DNA from: Dipteris shenzhenensis
Lineage: Eukaryota > Polypodiophyta > Polypodiopsida > Gleicheniales
Assembly (NCBI GenBank): GCA_047967505.1
Contig: CM106538.1
DNA length: 64,000 nucleotides
Strand: one strand, 5' to 3'
Both the position numbers and the translations under genes were made by a program. Numbering within the stretch: position 1 is the first letter of the stretch; each line of letters starts with the position of its first letter. The notes beneath the pieces were generated by a model that worked only from the letters and a program-made list of their open reading frames with translations, was not told where the DNA came from and searched no databases. Shown piece after piece: positions 22,754-33,435 of the stretch.

Positions 22754-23714
22754 CTATTTGAAATAGCAAAATGAAGTATGATGAGTTTTTTCATGTGTGT
22801 TAAAAAATGAAATTTGTATGTATTTTAGATATGGAATCAATAATGTACCTGTAGGTGGCTGAAATATATTGTTCTTTGGTGGAGTTGGGAAAAACTCAAA
22901 ATGTTCGCCATATGCTTCTTTTGCAAAATTCAAATCAATAATGGAAGTTATACCTTCTATGGTAAATGGCAATTCTTTTGCTTTTTTTTGATCATTTGTT
23001 TGGAACATGTTGTTGAACTCTGCTAGTATGACATTTCTAGTCTTACGATCTATTTTTAGAAGTTCGACTAAGCTTACATTATAGCCAAAGTGTAGACGCT
23101 CAAGGCAATAAGCTGAAATTCCTTCTGAGTGCTTATCTATTATAGCTTGTGCTTCTGTTCTCAACATCATTGGAGTAATGATATCATCCTCTTTTGTGAT
23201 TTTTCAAATTATATACTTAGTTAGACATGCATTATGTTTGAATTGATATTATGTATATGTTATTCATTGTATTTTTAAAATAAAAAGTTTAATAATTTTT
23301 TATAAATAAAATTGGGTTATTAACCGTTTGCTCTCATTTCTTTGTCCCCATGTTCTGCCTTCCATTGTTGTACTTTATGTTGATTGTTATCCATGAAATT
23401 CCTAAGGTCTTGTAGTGTGCTCCGTCCATAAATGTATTCTTTTGGTTCCTTTCCAACCATGTTTGTGAGATGCATTTGAGTTGTATACAAAAAATAAATT
23501 TGTCCCTTTGTTCTTTTTATTGATTTCTCTTGATCTTGAGCCAATCGGGCTTTACTTTTGAATTGATTAAAGATCTGCAAAATAATAATCTATTATAAAT
23601 TAGAATATAAACTAATGTGAAGAAATACTATAATGCGTAATATTGAAAACGTACATCGTCTTATGTTGCCATATTTTATTGTTGGCTATTCTTTAAATAA
23701 GTTTTTGATAGATC
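22389..23714 (-). pseudogene. Decayed multi-exon gene with C-terminal GIY-YIG nuclease domain
   Basis: Four exons join in frame on the minus strand by GT-AG introns: 23655-23714, 23325-23574, 22849-23190 and 22389-22753. They encode about 340 residues, open at the N-terminal side. The last exon carries a GIY-YIG domain: YYIYSILCIAIEKRYIGQT, then LEKWIAQH, NALEEKFIKEL with the metal-binding Glu, and YGYNNLNG. The usual catalytic Arg after YIG appears as Lys in LEKW. Exon 23325-23574 has IYFLYT and KEYIYGRST, which looks like a second, diverged GIY-YIG/T5orf172-like module. The first exon contains two TAA codons where CAA would fit, so the gene is probably dead. It lies directly downstream of the helicase on the same strand and may be part of the same gene. 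Confidence 0.6.
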
Positions 23715-23819
23715 CTGCATATTAGTTTGTATATCAAAAGTTTATTTTCTCTTATATTAATGAATATTTAATTAAAGGATTTTCTATTGATTACTAATTT
23801 TTTTAAGTTCATGTAAGCA

Positions 23820-24990
23820 TTGGAATGAAGTCAAATGGATTGATTTTATTTAAGATTCTTAAGTTGTTTCGAGTGGTGACTCATGAAAGCATGACATATG
23901 TTAGGCCTGGTGCAAATGATTTTTGTATTACTACAAGATCCTTTCCTTTAAGTGTGCATCCTTGTGACTCGTGTCTTGTAATTGCATATGCTAGTGTGAT
24001 TGGAAAAGTTGTTTTGTGATACCATATGGAGTTTAATACCTTTCTTTTATGTTTTGATGTTCTTAGTGTGATTTTTTCATTTGTTGATAAGATCTTGGCA
24101 TGAATTTTTAAAATGTTGTTTGTGTTATTATCTATTTCTAGTTATGACACTTGCAATAGTGCCATTTGTTGCTCTAATTGTGAGATCTATATTTTCTATG
24201 ATCATCTCTTTTGCTCCTATTGCTATTTGTTGTATGGAGTGGAAATCTAGATCCATTTCCATTCTTTTAATTCTAAGATTTGATCTACATTGGATGTCAC
24301 AATGATGCTTTTAATTTGATGCTCATTGAACTTCTTATGTAGTATGAGCTCATTATAGTATCATGTGTCATTTTGATGGCTGCACTGTATAGTTGTGTCC
24401 TTGTCAATGAAATCGTTTGCTTCACTATCACTTATGATTAAATTACCTAGGTAATATTGAATCTCTTCTACTGTTGGTTTTCTTATTCTGATTATGTTTG
24501 AGAATTCTATGTATGTTGGATCTTCTAGGTGACGTTTTGATGTGTGAAGGAATGAAAAGGTAGTAGTTGTCTAGAAACCCGAGTTTCCAATATAGTATTT
24601 TCTAAAAAATTCATTTTCTTGTATCTTGCATTTACATACTGGAGGCAATTGGGACATATCTCCTAATAAGAGCATTTTTTTATTTTCAAAAGGCGGCAAG
24701 ATTGTTTGCTTGCAAGTTTCACATAACTGTCTGATTACTGTGTTTAATGTTTGACATGTCATCATTGAGATCTCATCAATTATTATGATTTCTGCATTTT
24801 GCAATTCTATGTATCGTTTGTCTGACACTGGTAAGGAGGCACGAAACATATCGTGTCTCTTTGGTAGAGCAAATTGATGATGGACAGTAGTTGCTAATTG
24901 ACTTAGTCTCATTGTAGCTGCTACTGTTGTTGCTGCTAGAATGATGGATTTTCCTTGTTTTACACACTTTATATTTTTACCAATTTGATA
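23820..24990 (-). pseudogene. Pif1/RecD-like DNA helicase pseudogene
   Basis: Superfamily 1B helicase motifs appear in order on the minus strand. A partial Walker A (QGKSIILAATTVAA) lacks the upstream glycine loop. Walker B is AEIIIIDEISMM and motif III is LLLGDMSQLPPV. Further on are IAIGAKEMIIENIDL with ATNGTIASV, then FPITLAYAITRHESQGCTL, where the usual Lys of HKSQG is Glu, and SFAPGLTYVMLS. Reading is broken by stop codons (for example after GNSGF, after SHQNDT, and TGA for Arg in LSRV) and at least one frame change. The C-terminal signature FAPGLTYV..LSRV is nearer to Pif1/Helentron-type helicases than to the FSHGQLYVA form of common plant Helitrons. The N-terminus and any Rep domain are absent. 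Confidence 0.8.
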
Positions 24991-25020
24991 CTAATTTGAA
25001 TATAGGATATAGGAATTTGA

Positions 25021-26225
25021 ATGTAGCATATAGCATTTCGAATTTACAACATGGTAAATAGCTCTTTCTTTTTGCACATAGGAGTTTGTGTTTAACATTT
25101 TTTTTTTGAATGTTTTTTATAGCTATTTTAGGATATAGCATTTTCATTTATCACTTTTTATATATAGTGTAGCAATTTGAATTTAAGATATAGCACTTTG
25201 AATTTTGTACAAAGCATTTTGCATTAAGAATTAGCACTTAATCATTGAGAACTAGCATTTTTGCATTTAGCATATAGCGTTTTGTATCCGACACATAAAC
25301 AAATAAACTTAACCACACATTCATGTGGGGGGAGAGTCGGCACATTTCCTCTCCAAAAATTATAAGACCAAGGAACGTACCATTCCTTGGGTTCATATCA
25401 TTTTGCATTTTTTGGTAGCTATTTGAATTTGGGACATAGCATTTTCATTTACCACTTTTTATATATATGGTAGCAATTTGAATATAAGATATAGCACTTT
25501 GAATTTTGTACATAGCATTTTGCATTAAGAATTAGCGCTTATCATTGAGCAACTAGTATTTTTGCATTTAGCAATATAGTGCTTTGTATCCAACACATAA
25601 ACAAATAAACTTAACCACACATTCGTGTGGGGGGAGAATCAGCACATTTCCTCTCCAAAAATTATAAGAGCAAGGAATGTGCCCTTCCTCGGATTCATAT
25701 CATTTTGCACATAGTATTTTGCATATAGGATGTTGCAATTTGAGTTTTGGATATAGAACATAGCATTTTGCATTTTGCACATGCTACTTTGTTTTTAGAA
25801 ATGTATGATTTTGTATTTTGTACATAGTATTTTGCATATAGCACACAGAATTGACTAACTAGTATTTTTGCATTTAGCACATAACACTTTGTATCCAACA
25901 CATAAACAAATAAACTTAACCACACATTCGTGTGGGGGGAGAGTTGGCACATTTCCTCTCCAAAAATTATAAGACCAAGGAACGTGCCCTTCCTTGGGTT
26001 TATATCATTTTGTATTTTGCACTTAGTATTTTGCATATAGCATGAACAATGTGAGTTTGGGATATAGAACATAGCACTTTGCATTTTGCACATGGTACTT
26101 TGCTTTTAGGAATGTATGATTTTGTATTTTGCACACAGTATTTTGTATATAGCATGTAGCAATTTGAGTTTGGGATATAGAACTTTGCATTTAGTATATA
26201 GTAATTTTCATTTAGGTATTAGTTT
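25021..26225. repeat. Hairpin-bearing minisatellite (about 300-bp higher-order units)
   Basis: Short AT-rich units around TTTGCATTTAGCACATAGCA alternate with a conserved block at about 25310, 25612 and 25914 (spacing about 302 bp). Each block reads CCACACATTCRTGTGG, GGGGAGAGT, CACATTTCCTCTCCAAAAA and then CCAAGGAA-CGTGCCC-TTCCTTGG or a close variant. The last is an 8-bp-stem hairpin. The same block recurs at 39820-40275. Minisatellites are frequent inside Helitrons. No CRISPR character: the units are degenerate and nested. Confidence 0.75.
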
Positions 26226-26229
26226 TAAA

Positions 26230-26526
26230 ATGGCTAACATGCCATATCAACATCTAGGGGGTTCTTGTTCTAGGTATACATGCGGCGAGCTATATGATGT
26301 GTTGACTTTGTATGGTTTCAAGCTTGCAGAAGAGGAGCTAGGAATGAGGGGGGGCTTTTCCACACCTAGATTAGACAGGCACCATAAGAGTGAGCTTGTG
26401 AGGAATGATGGCTTCTGTCTTCTTGAAAGCTTGTATGATGAGATCCATTGGGTGAGGGATACAAAATCAAATTTTGGCAAGTATGTAGGAATTGTGAGTG
26501 GTCCAAGGTTGCAAAGAAGGTACTGA
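26230..26526 (+). pseudogene. Unrecognised partial open frame
   Basis: An ATG at 26230 opens a frame of 98 codons directly after the minisatellite (MANMPYQHLGG...). Similar coding-like sequence continues in another frame to 26645. Composition looks coding but I recognise no domain. It may be the start of a captured host gene fragment, together with the PPR fragment that follows. Confidence 0.3.
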
Positions 26527-26639
26527 AGGAGCTACAAACTAGAAACCCTTGTCATATACATATATTGGATGGGCACCATCCGATTGGCTTTGAAAGGAAT
26601 TATGATTGCTATCCTGAAAGCTTGAATGAGGAAATTCTT

Positions 26640-27770
26640 GTTTAGTTCTTAGAGTAAGTGTGTGCATCAGTAGCATGGATATCTGGATAACAGATTTCTG
26701 AGTAACCTTCTTGTTGAAATGTATGGAAAATGTGAAAGGTTGGAGTATGCACAAGCTGTTTTCAACAAAATACTCCTGGAGTATTATGATTGCTACGTAA
26801 GCCTAGAATGAATTTGGCAAAGAAGCTTTACAATTGTTTGAAGAAATTCAAATACAAGTCTACAAAAGCAAGATAGCTTTTACTTGTGTATAAGATGCAT
26901 GTGCTATTGTAGTAGCCTTAGAGAAAGGTCTAGAGATATATGCTCTTATTTTTGGCAACAGATGGTAGTTAGATGTGGTGGTGGTAGCAACTCTTGTCAA
27001 TATGTATGTTAAGTGCAGCAGCATGTATGATTCAAGGCCTATGTTTGCATAGATGCCACTTCGGAATGCAACCTCTTGGAATGCCATCATTACAGTGTGT
27101 TTACACGATTCAATAGTTTTTTTGGCAAAGATTGCGCTACAGGATGCAATCTCGTGGAATGTCACCATGATCACAGCTTGTCTCCAGGAAGTGCACAACG
27201 AGAAGGCTTTACAACTATTTGGTCGAATACAGGGTGAAAGCATTGACCATAACAAGGTCATTTTCATTTGCATTTTGGATGTGTGCACCAAAGAAAAAGC
27301 CCTGGAAGATTGGGGCACTTACATGCTAGTTTTGTTGGCTGTAAATTGGAATCTGATGTTGTTTTGGGGACAGCCCTTATCAATATGTATGGCAAATGTG
27401 GGTCTAGATGATTCAAGATTTGTGTTTGTAGTGATTCCTGTGTGAAATGTGGTCTCATGGAATACCATAATTTCAACATTTCACACCTCATTATGGTAGC
27501 CCTACAACTGTCCAGTCAAAAGCAGGCTAAAGGTGTGAAGCCATACAAGGTAACCTTTATCTGTGTTCTCAATGCTAGCATAGCAGCCTTACAAAAAGGT
27601 CGAGAGATCCATGCTATTATTGTTGGCAACATATGGGAGAGTATGTGTGAGGTGTCCAACAGAGGGTCAGAATGCAATGTGGCCATGCATGGGGGAAAAA
27701 CTGATAGCATTGGTAAGGATGCAACATGGGCAGCATGCTAGCTGCCATCATGTGGGAACCAGGAACTACA
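26640..27770 (+). pseudogene. PLS-class PPR gene fragment
   Basis: Diagnostic PPR pieces appear in three frames: LVEMYGKCERLEYAQAVFNK, ALEKGLEIYALIFGN, TLVNMYVKCSSMYDS, MPLRNATSWNAIIT, LESDVVLGTALINMYGKCGS and VVSWNTI. Frameshifts and stops lie between them. It resembles the intact PPR gene at 33436 in style but is not a simple copy. It lies inside the 21883-27917 insertion, opposite in strand to the helicase, so a captured host fragment is likely. Confidence 0.75.
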
Positions 27771-27917
27771 CAAAAGATCACTAGTAGATAACTACAACTT
27801 TATAGGAGTACCTTTGAGTGGTGAAAGTTATCAATGCAAAGTTGTCAGGTTCATGTTAGAGGTCTGCAAGTAGACTGTAGCACCCAAGGTATGTTGGGGG
27901 TTCACATCGAGGTAGAC

Positions 27918-30830
27918 TCAACCTAGAATTGAGGCCTCAATTGTGCCAGTGAACACATGATCTTGAGATCAGGAAGAGTCCTACACGATCATTTTGAGCC
28001 TAAAGGCAGTGCCTCAAATACCATCTTTTCTACCTCCATACCTAGCTTGGCATCCTCAGGGTCAGTAAGCTCAAAAGTCAGTTCTCACTCATTGCAAGAA
28101 CCACCACTAGGTGAATTATCCAGCTCGGAGGAGTCCCTGAGTCAAGATGAAGACATGGGTGAACCCTCCAATGTTAGAGCCTCAGTAGCTGTGGACTCCA
28201 TCCCCATTGATCTCCACTCTCCTACCCCATCTACCGCAAAGGGAAACCTTTTCCAATATCATGGGAAGGTTTGGATTGATAGACCCAGTAGAGTGGCTAA
28301 ACCCATTTCTTGGATAGGCTAGGGCAATGTCAAAGGCTCAAATGCCATCCCAATCACTGATGTCAGAAGCCATACTCAGGGAGCCAAGTCCCACGATACC
28401 TGATGGGAATTACCCCCCGTCGTACCAATTCTTTGATGATAGACACTCCTATGATGATGGAGTTGGACCCACATTCTTAAAAGGGTCCCAAAATCTAGAG
28501 CAAAGGGGCTAGAGGACTAACCTTGAAGGTCCACCATTAAGACCCTCCACCTCAAAAGCCCCTATGATAGCTCCTTGGCAACAAAACATGGGAGATATTC
28601 CCTATCCAACAAGTTCCCCTTATAAGCCTATGCCTACAGGGAACATACCACTCCCTAGAGGACCTCTAGTCCAACCTATTAGGCCCAACCCAACCCAAGT
28701 CACAATGCCAATGCCTAGTGGGCCTGGATCCTCCCATCCCAACCCTGTGCCATCAAACCTAGGGAACTCTTCATTAGGTCCACCAATGTATGGGACACCG
28801 CCCACCATTCCACAACCTCCTCCTATATCGCAAACGGTCCTTATAGACGAAGCTATGAGAATCCTAGTGCAAGCACTAGGAAAGGGGGCCATCGCTCCAC
28901 CATTAATGTTTCCAGGAGGGGATACCAATCCCTCAAGGAGCAAGCCTATCACAATCTCTAAGCTAATCATGAAGTCTCTAGGAGAAGGAGACCTAGTCTC
29001 CCATGTTGAGAGGTTTGAATAAATCTGTGACACCTTTGGTGATAGCGGGGATCTAGACAAGGTCAATGCTTTTAGCTTGAGTCTTGATGGCAAGGCTCGA
29101 CAATGGTTAACAGCCTTAATCGTTGAGGAGAAAATAAATTGGGACACATTGCATAGATCTTTATTGTGGGGTTTTCCCCCAGTGGTCCCAAGTGGAGCCC
29201 GCTTAACCAGCTTTATGAGGTGAAGCAAAAGGACACTGAGTCCTTAAGAGACAATATAACTAGGATTAAACATCTGAACTCGCAATGTGTACCCCATGAG
29301 AGGATGAGTGATGTGCAACTTCTGCCACACTTTCTCATAGGGCTACGAGATGCTAAGCTGCATGATCATTTGTTTGCTGTGAATCCCACATCGTTTGAGC
29401 TATGCAGCAAGACATCGACATGCTTAGGGGATAACATGAGGAGACACCCCAAAAGGATAAAGCCTTTGCTTCCTCTGATATGTCCCAAATAGCACAAGCT
29501 TCAACCTCAGAAGCAACTAGGGATGCAAGCATGATGCCCAAGGTGCTCAACATGGAAGAGTTGGCCACAGATCTATTAAACAACTTGAGCCAACAATGGA
29601 ATATAGAAGCACTAAAAGATGTTTCTAGCAACCCCCATCTCTTTCCACAAAGAGATAACATATGGTGTGGGGTATGCACTAGAAATCATCCCACTAAGGA
29701 ATGCCCTTGTCTTCAAACCAGGCCAACACTCTACTATGCCCATTGTGTTCATTGGGGAAATCATGACACATCCTAATGTCATTATCCTAGGGTGATTCCT
29801 CAACCCATGTATCAACAAGGGCCACATCTACCATTGCTTGCATGCCCAATCCATCTAATCAGGCACAATTGGCAATAAGGAGCCACATCAGCCAATCAAG
29901 GGCAATTTAGGGCTCAAAATATTCCATTACCCCCACCAGTATTGGGACTTCAAGCACCACCTCCATGAATTACTCCCCTGAATCAAGTATTGGTGGAAGA
30001 GTTACCTAGTGTGGGGAGGCCCTAAACCTACCTTCAATGGACACAACTATCCCCAAAATATTGACAATGCAAATTGGTCTAGCATTATAAGTCACTACAT
30101 TATACAAGGTGATCAATACATTTCGGTCTACCAGACAGCACCAATTCCTCAAACAATGGGAGATAGGAACAACTTCACAAAGGCACCACCCATTCAATGC
30201 CATATGTGTCAAGGGCCACACCTAGCCAATGAATGCCCATATAAGGGGCAATCTAAGCAACTAATCACATGTGCACCAGCGTCTAATACACCACCGCCAT
30301 TACGCACTGGGTGTGCTGTGGACCATCTTTTTAAGGATTGCTCGATGAGAAGGCCATCTAAGTCCACAAGCCTTAACTTGTTAAGCCTTGAGAGAGGACA
30401 AGTGTCATCAATATTCTTGAATGTAATCACAAGGTTGCAAGCTAAATCCCTTAATAAAGAGCTTCTCAAACAAGCCAAAAGGGATAAAGCTAGCACGTCA
30501 AAGCCTAGAGAGGCAACTAAACTAGCACGAGTAAGAACCAAGGGTGTAACAAAGATTTGGAAGGGAAAAAACAAGGTCATCATCCAAGATGGGTCAGATG
30601 AAGATACAGCCTCCCTAGCTACATTATCTTCCTCTAGTGATACCCTCTCAAATGGTACCAGTAACAACCACTCGCATGAGGCAAATGAGGCAATGCTAAT
30701 GGCTTCAACCCATGGCCAAGCCATAGCACCTAAGAGTCAGAGTGAATATCCCAACCCATGGGTGGGGAAACAAGGTCTCCCCGATGCGCATAAATTGGTA
30801 CACAAGTGCCAAGAGGAATGTCAGTAGAGT
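27918..30830 (+). pseudogene. gag: Ty3-type gag region, copy 1 (decayed)
   Basis: Opens with MILRSGRVLHDHFEPKGS at 27957, followed by a Ser/Pro-rich region. The capsid-like retrotransposon gag domain has AFSLSLDGKARQWLTAL near 29070 and LRDNITRIKHLNSQ near 29250. Two zinc knuckles follow: CGVCTRNHPTKEC (29666-29704) and CHMCQGPHLANEC (30198-30236), both with CX2CX3HX4C spacing. A third, GCAVDHLFKDC, has lost its first Cys. Stops and frame changes (28322, 29022, 29220, 29400) make it non-functional. The C-terminal basic part (30420-30827) matches copy 2. No protease, reverse transcriptase or 3' LTR was found, so only the gag end remains. Confidence 0.75.
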
Positions 30831-31167
30831 CTCAAGGCAAGCAAGAATACTGATACAATTCATCTGAGACATGAGATAAATGCTCGAGCCTCAAGAGCCT
30901 TGCAAATACCTAAAAGGGTAGAGGAAGAAGGTGTGTCATGCCCTTTAACACAGAGATCCACCCTAATGCAACGAATGTTTGAAGAAGACCCTACCTTGTG
31001 ACAACTAAAGGAGGATGACAACATGTCCTTATATGGCACATAATGTATCACTGGTCCTCGAGACATCATAGGATTAGCCTCATTCTTGTCCACTGAGATC
31101 AAGATGCCCATCGCAACACTATTACGAGGTAATCCTACTCTATGGAGAGACCTTTCCGATTGGATGA

Positions 31168-31296
31168 ATGGGCGTCGAAGAAATGGTCACGTGAGATTCC
31201 TAAGCACAAAATGCCATCTAGAATTTGAAAGATTCCCAATCTTTCTGAACATATGTTAGTACTGAACAAATGCCAATGATGGTAAAGCTATCGTTC
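31168..31296. repeat. Dispersed segment 1, copy A
   Basis: Shares about 125 bp with 37437-37563, including TGAGATTCYTAAGCACAAAA, ATCTAGAATTTGAAAG and GATGGTAAAGCTATC. It lies at the 3' edge of the gag remnant. Confidence 0.85.
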
Positions 31297-32946
31297 ATTT
31301 TATTCTCAGAAAAGCAACCCAATAGATAAACCAAAGACCCCAACTTGCCAATGCTTTGGAGTGGTCTTTACTCACAACTATGGACCTTACAATTGCTTGA
31401 TGAGATCATTGGACGATGTATAGGTCTTGTGAATTGGATCGTTCCGTGCTGCTTGCCGCGATATTGCGACCTAACAACTTTTGCTTGAGGGCGGCAAGTC
31501 ATACTTTCCATGCAATCTACTCCTTATGATTCGTCTGTTGAAGCGTCTCGTAATGGCCGGCTAACGGCTAGCTAGAGTGGTAGATCCATTATTGTGAGCG
31601 TGAGTGGCTGCTGCCATTGTAGATCTAGGACGAGCTACGGCTAATATATTATTGCTAGAGTTCTTCACCAAGCAAACAAGCCCCCATCTCCAGCTCTGTT
31701 GTGGCCCTGCTTCAGACCTGCACCTTATAAGCAAGTTCACCTCTCTCCTTTTGAGCAGATATCTACTTAGGTCGCTTCGTACGGGCTACCTAATTATAAG
31801 CAAGAGGCTCGGATGATATACACCATGATAGCATTTTGGCATCATCGCATCTTCAAAAGATTTCATGGCTTCTTCCCAACAAGATGGCCATGGGCCTCTT
31901 GCTGCAATAGCCGCAACCTTCCAACTCATATTTCTCTGATTCGAATCCACTAGATGATAACCCATAGGAGTTCACTATGATACTTGATTGGATTTTTTCT
32001 AGGGTAATAGTCCAACCAAATCCAATGTGATGGGCAGACTGCTGCCCTCACTTGGATTGTTAGACCTGCGGGAATGTAGTCAGAAGTTTGAAACACACAC
32101 ACACACACACACACACGCATGCACGCACGCACAGATCTATCCCCTTATGTAGGGGACCCTCACTTTATTTTCAAATTCCTTGGTATGTGCTCATTATGTT
32201 TTTTGTATATACACATGTTGGCAAATGTGTGTTTATGTTGATATATTGATACATATATATGTGCATGGATGTATGTGTATTCTCATATATAACAGAGCTT
32301 GTAGTATTGGAAAACTATACTTATTACTTGATTGACCATGGCTAAGTGCAGGCTGGATGTCGACCCCCGAGTCATGACATGAGACTCCCGTGGAGCAGTG
32401 GGATATGCTTGGGATTATTATTACCTAATGGCTCCCTGATTTCAATAATTTGCAACTACGAAATAGATAATCATTTTGAACTCGAATTAACTGCAAATTG
32501 ATCGTAATTTTGTAATTCCTATGACCCCTCGAGTGGCTGTTGCATCTTGAACGACAGGGCCCAAAGACGACTGTTTGCAATATTTCTAAGCTTCATTTAT
32601 CATAGTTGAGGCAGTTGAAACCGCGTTTCTGTCCTTGCTTGCCTTCCCATTTAGGGCTGATAGGCTAACTGCTCGGTAAGTCTGGCTTGGTCATTTGACA
32701 CTCAAGATGCTCGAAGGCGGGAGACGAAGGCTTGTAGGAGAGAGCGATCCAGAGAAGGATGGATGATGATTCCTTTAGGCACGATTTCGGCCCATGGTTT
32801 CATCAAGTGAGCCATGGAATTGCCATCATAGACATTGTGATAGTGGCACAGAGGCCTCCACAGTCGAAATGGGTAACCTGCAATGCAATTTTTGTTTAAC
32901 GGCAGATGACGGTGGGTGAGAGGCGATAGATGAAAAGAGAAAGAGA

Positions 32947-32988
<42 letters not shown>

Positions 32989-33153
32989 CAGCTAGACGTA
33001 GATTGAAAGAGCGAGGAAGGGGAGATATAAGAGAGAGATTGAGGGAGTAAGGCGGTGATGGGAGGATCACCTTCTCGAATGCTTCGTGATTACCATGTTA
33101 ATGCGTCTAATTTTGCTTGTAATGATTAGGTTAATCCCTTAATTCACACCTGC
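31297..33153. other. Intergenic region upstream of the PPR gene
   Basis: No gene recognised. Contains a (CA)n run at about 32092-32116 and a (GA)n run at 32951-32988. GC content is higher than in the surrounding transposon-derived DNA. Promoter elements of the PPR gene may lie in its last few hundred bases, but no TATA box is convincing. Confidence 0.4.
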
Positions 33154-33262
33154 CACCCGTTTACCCACTGGTAAGTTGAGGCCAAGGCAGATGGGTTGGC
33201 CACCCTCGGCTATGCACCCGGTTACCCACTGGAAAGTTGAGGCCAAGGCGCATGGGTTGGCC
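33154..33262 (+). repeat. 48-bp direct repeat upstream of the PPR gene
   Basis: CACCCGTTTACCCACTGG..GGTTGGCC (33154-33201) recurs at 33215-33262 with three or four changes and a 61-bp period. It lies about 170-280 bp before the PPR start codon, so it is in the promoter or 5' UTR. Confidence 0.85.
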
Positions 33263-33435
33263 GTAGGGGTAAAAGTTGAGGCTTGTTAACCTTAGTTTAT
33301 AACCTTAGTCGATACGCGAACATAAAACAGTTGAGGTTTGAAGTTCCCTGTGCGATGTTTGTGAGGTTTGTGCGTGTTTGGCTATGGAGGCGTTGATGGC
33401 ATCTGCGGAGTGAGCTGTGGGAATGGCGAGGGTAT

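Larger units (their letters stand above)
21883..27917 (-). mobile_element. Helitron-like composite insertion with helicase and GIY-YIG gene
   Basis: The limits come from comparing the two Ty3-type copies. On the minus strand the low-coordinate end reads GGATCTAG followed by T. It is preceded, after about 10 nt, by a short hairpin TAGTT-CAATAC-AACTA. A hairpin, a spacer of about 10 nt, CTRR and a 3' T are the textbook 3' end of Helitrons. The same terminus recurs at 39641. On the minus strand the contents, in order, are PPR fragment (antisense), hairpin minisatellite, Pif1-family helicase and GIY-YIG gene. No HUH Rep domain was found. The 5' end (about 27917) reads A then TGTGAACC, not the canonical TC, so the Helitron assignment is partial. 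It could also be a composite of several insertions. Confidence 0.5.

Noticed and set aside
21883-24990. Endogenous giant-virus fragment (helicase + GIY-YIG are both common in large DNA viruses)
   Set aside because: Introns in the GIY-YIG gene, the Helitron-like terminus shared with 39641 and absence of other viral core genes favour a transposon; not fully excluded.
25021-26225. CRISPR-like regular repeats
   Set aside because: Eukaryotic context, degenerate nested AT-rich units, no unique spacers of constant length and no cas genes.
28620-29228. 202-codon ORF antisense to gag copy 1
   Set aside because: Complement of the proline-rich gag frame, which has recognised gag motifs and zinc knuckles on the plus strand.
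30209-30724. 171-codon ORF antisense to gag copy 1
   Set aside because: Shadow of the gag C-terminal frame; no independent motif.
31168-31296. Considered as gag/pol continuation of the Ty3-type element
   Set aside because: The segment recurs at 37437 without any retroelement sequence next to it, so it is a separate dispersed repeat.
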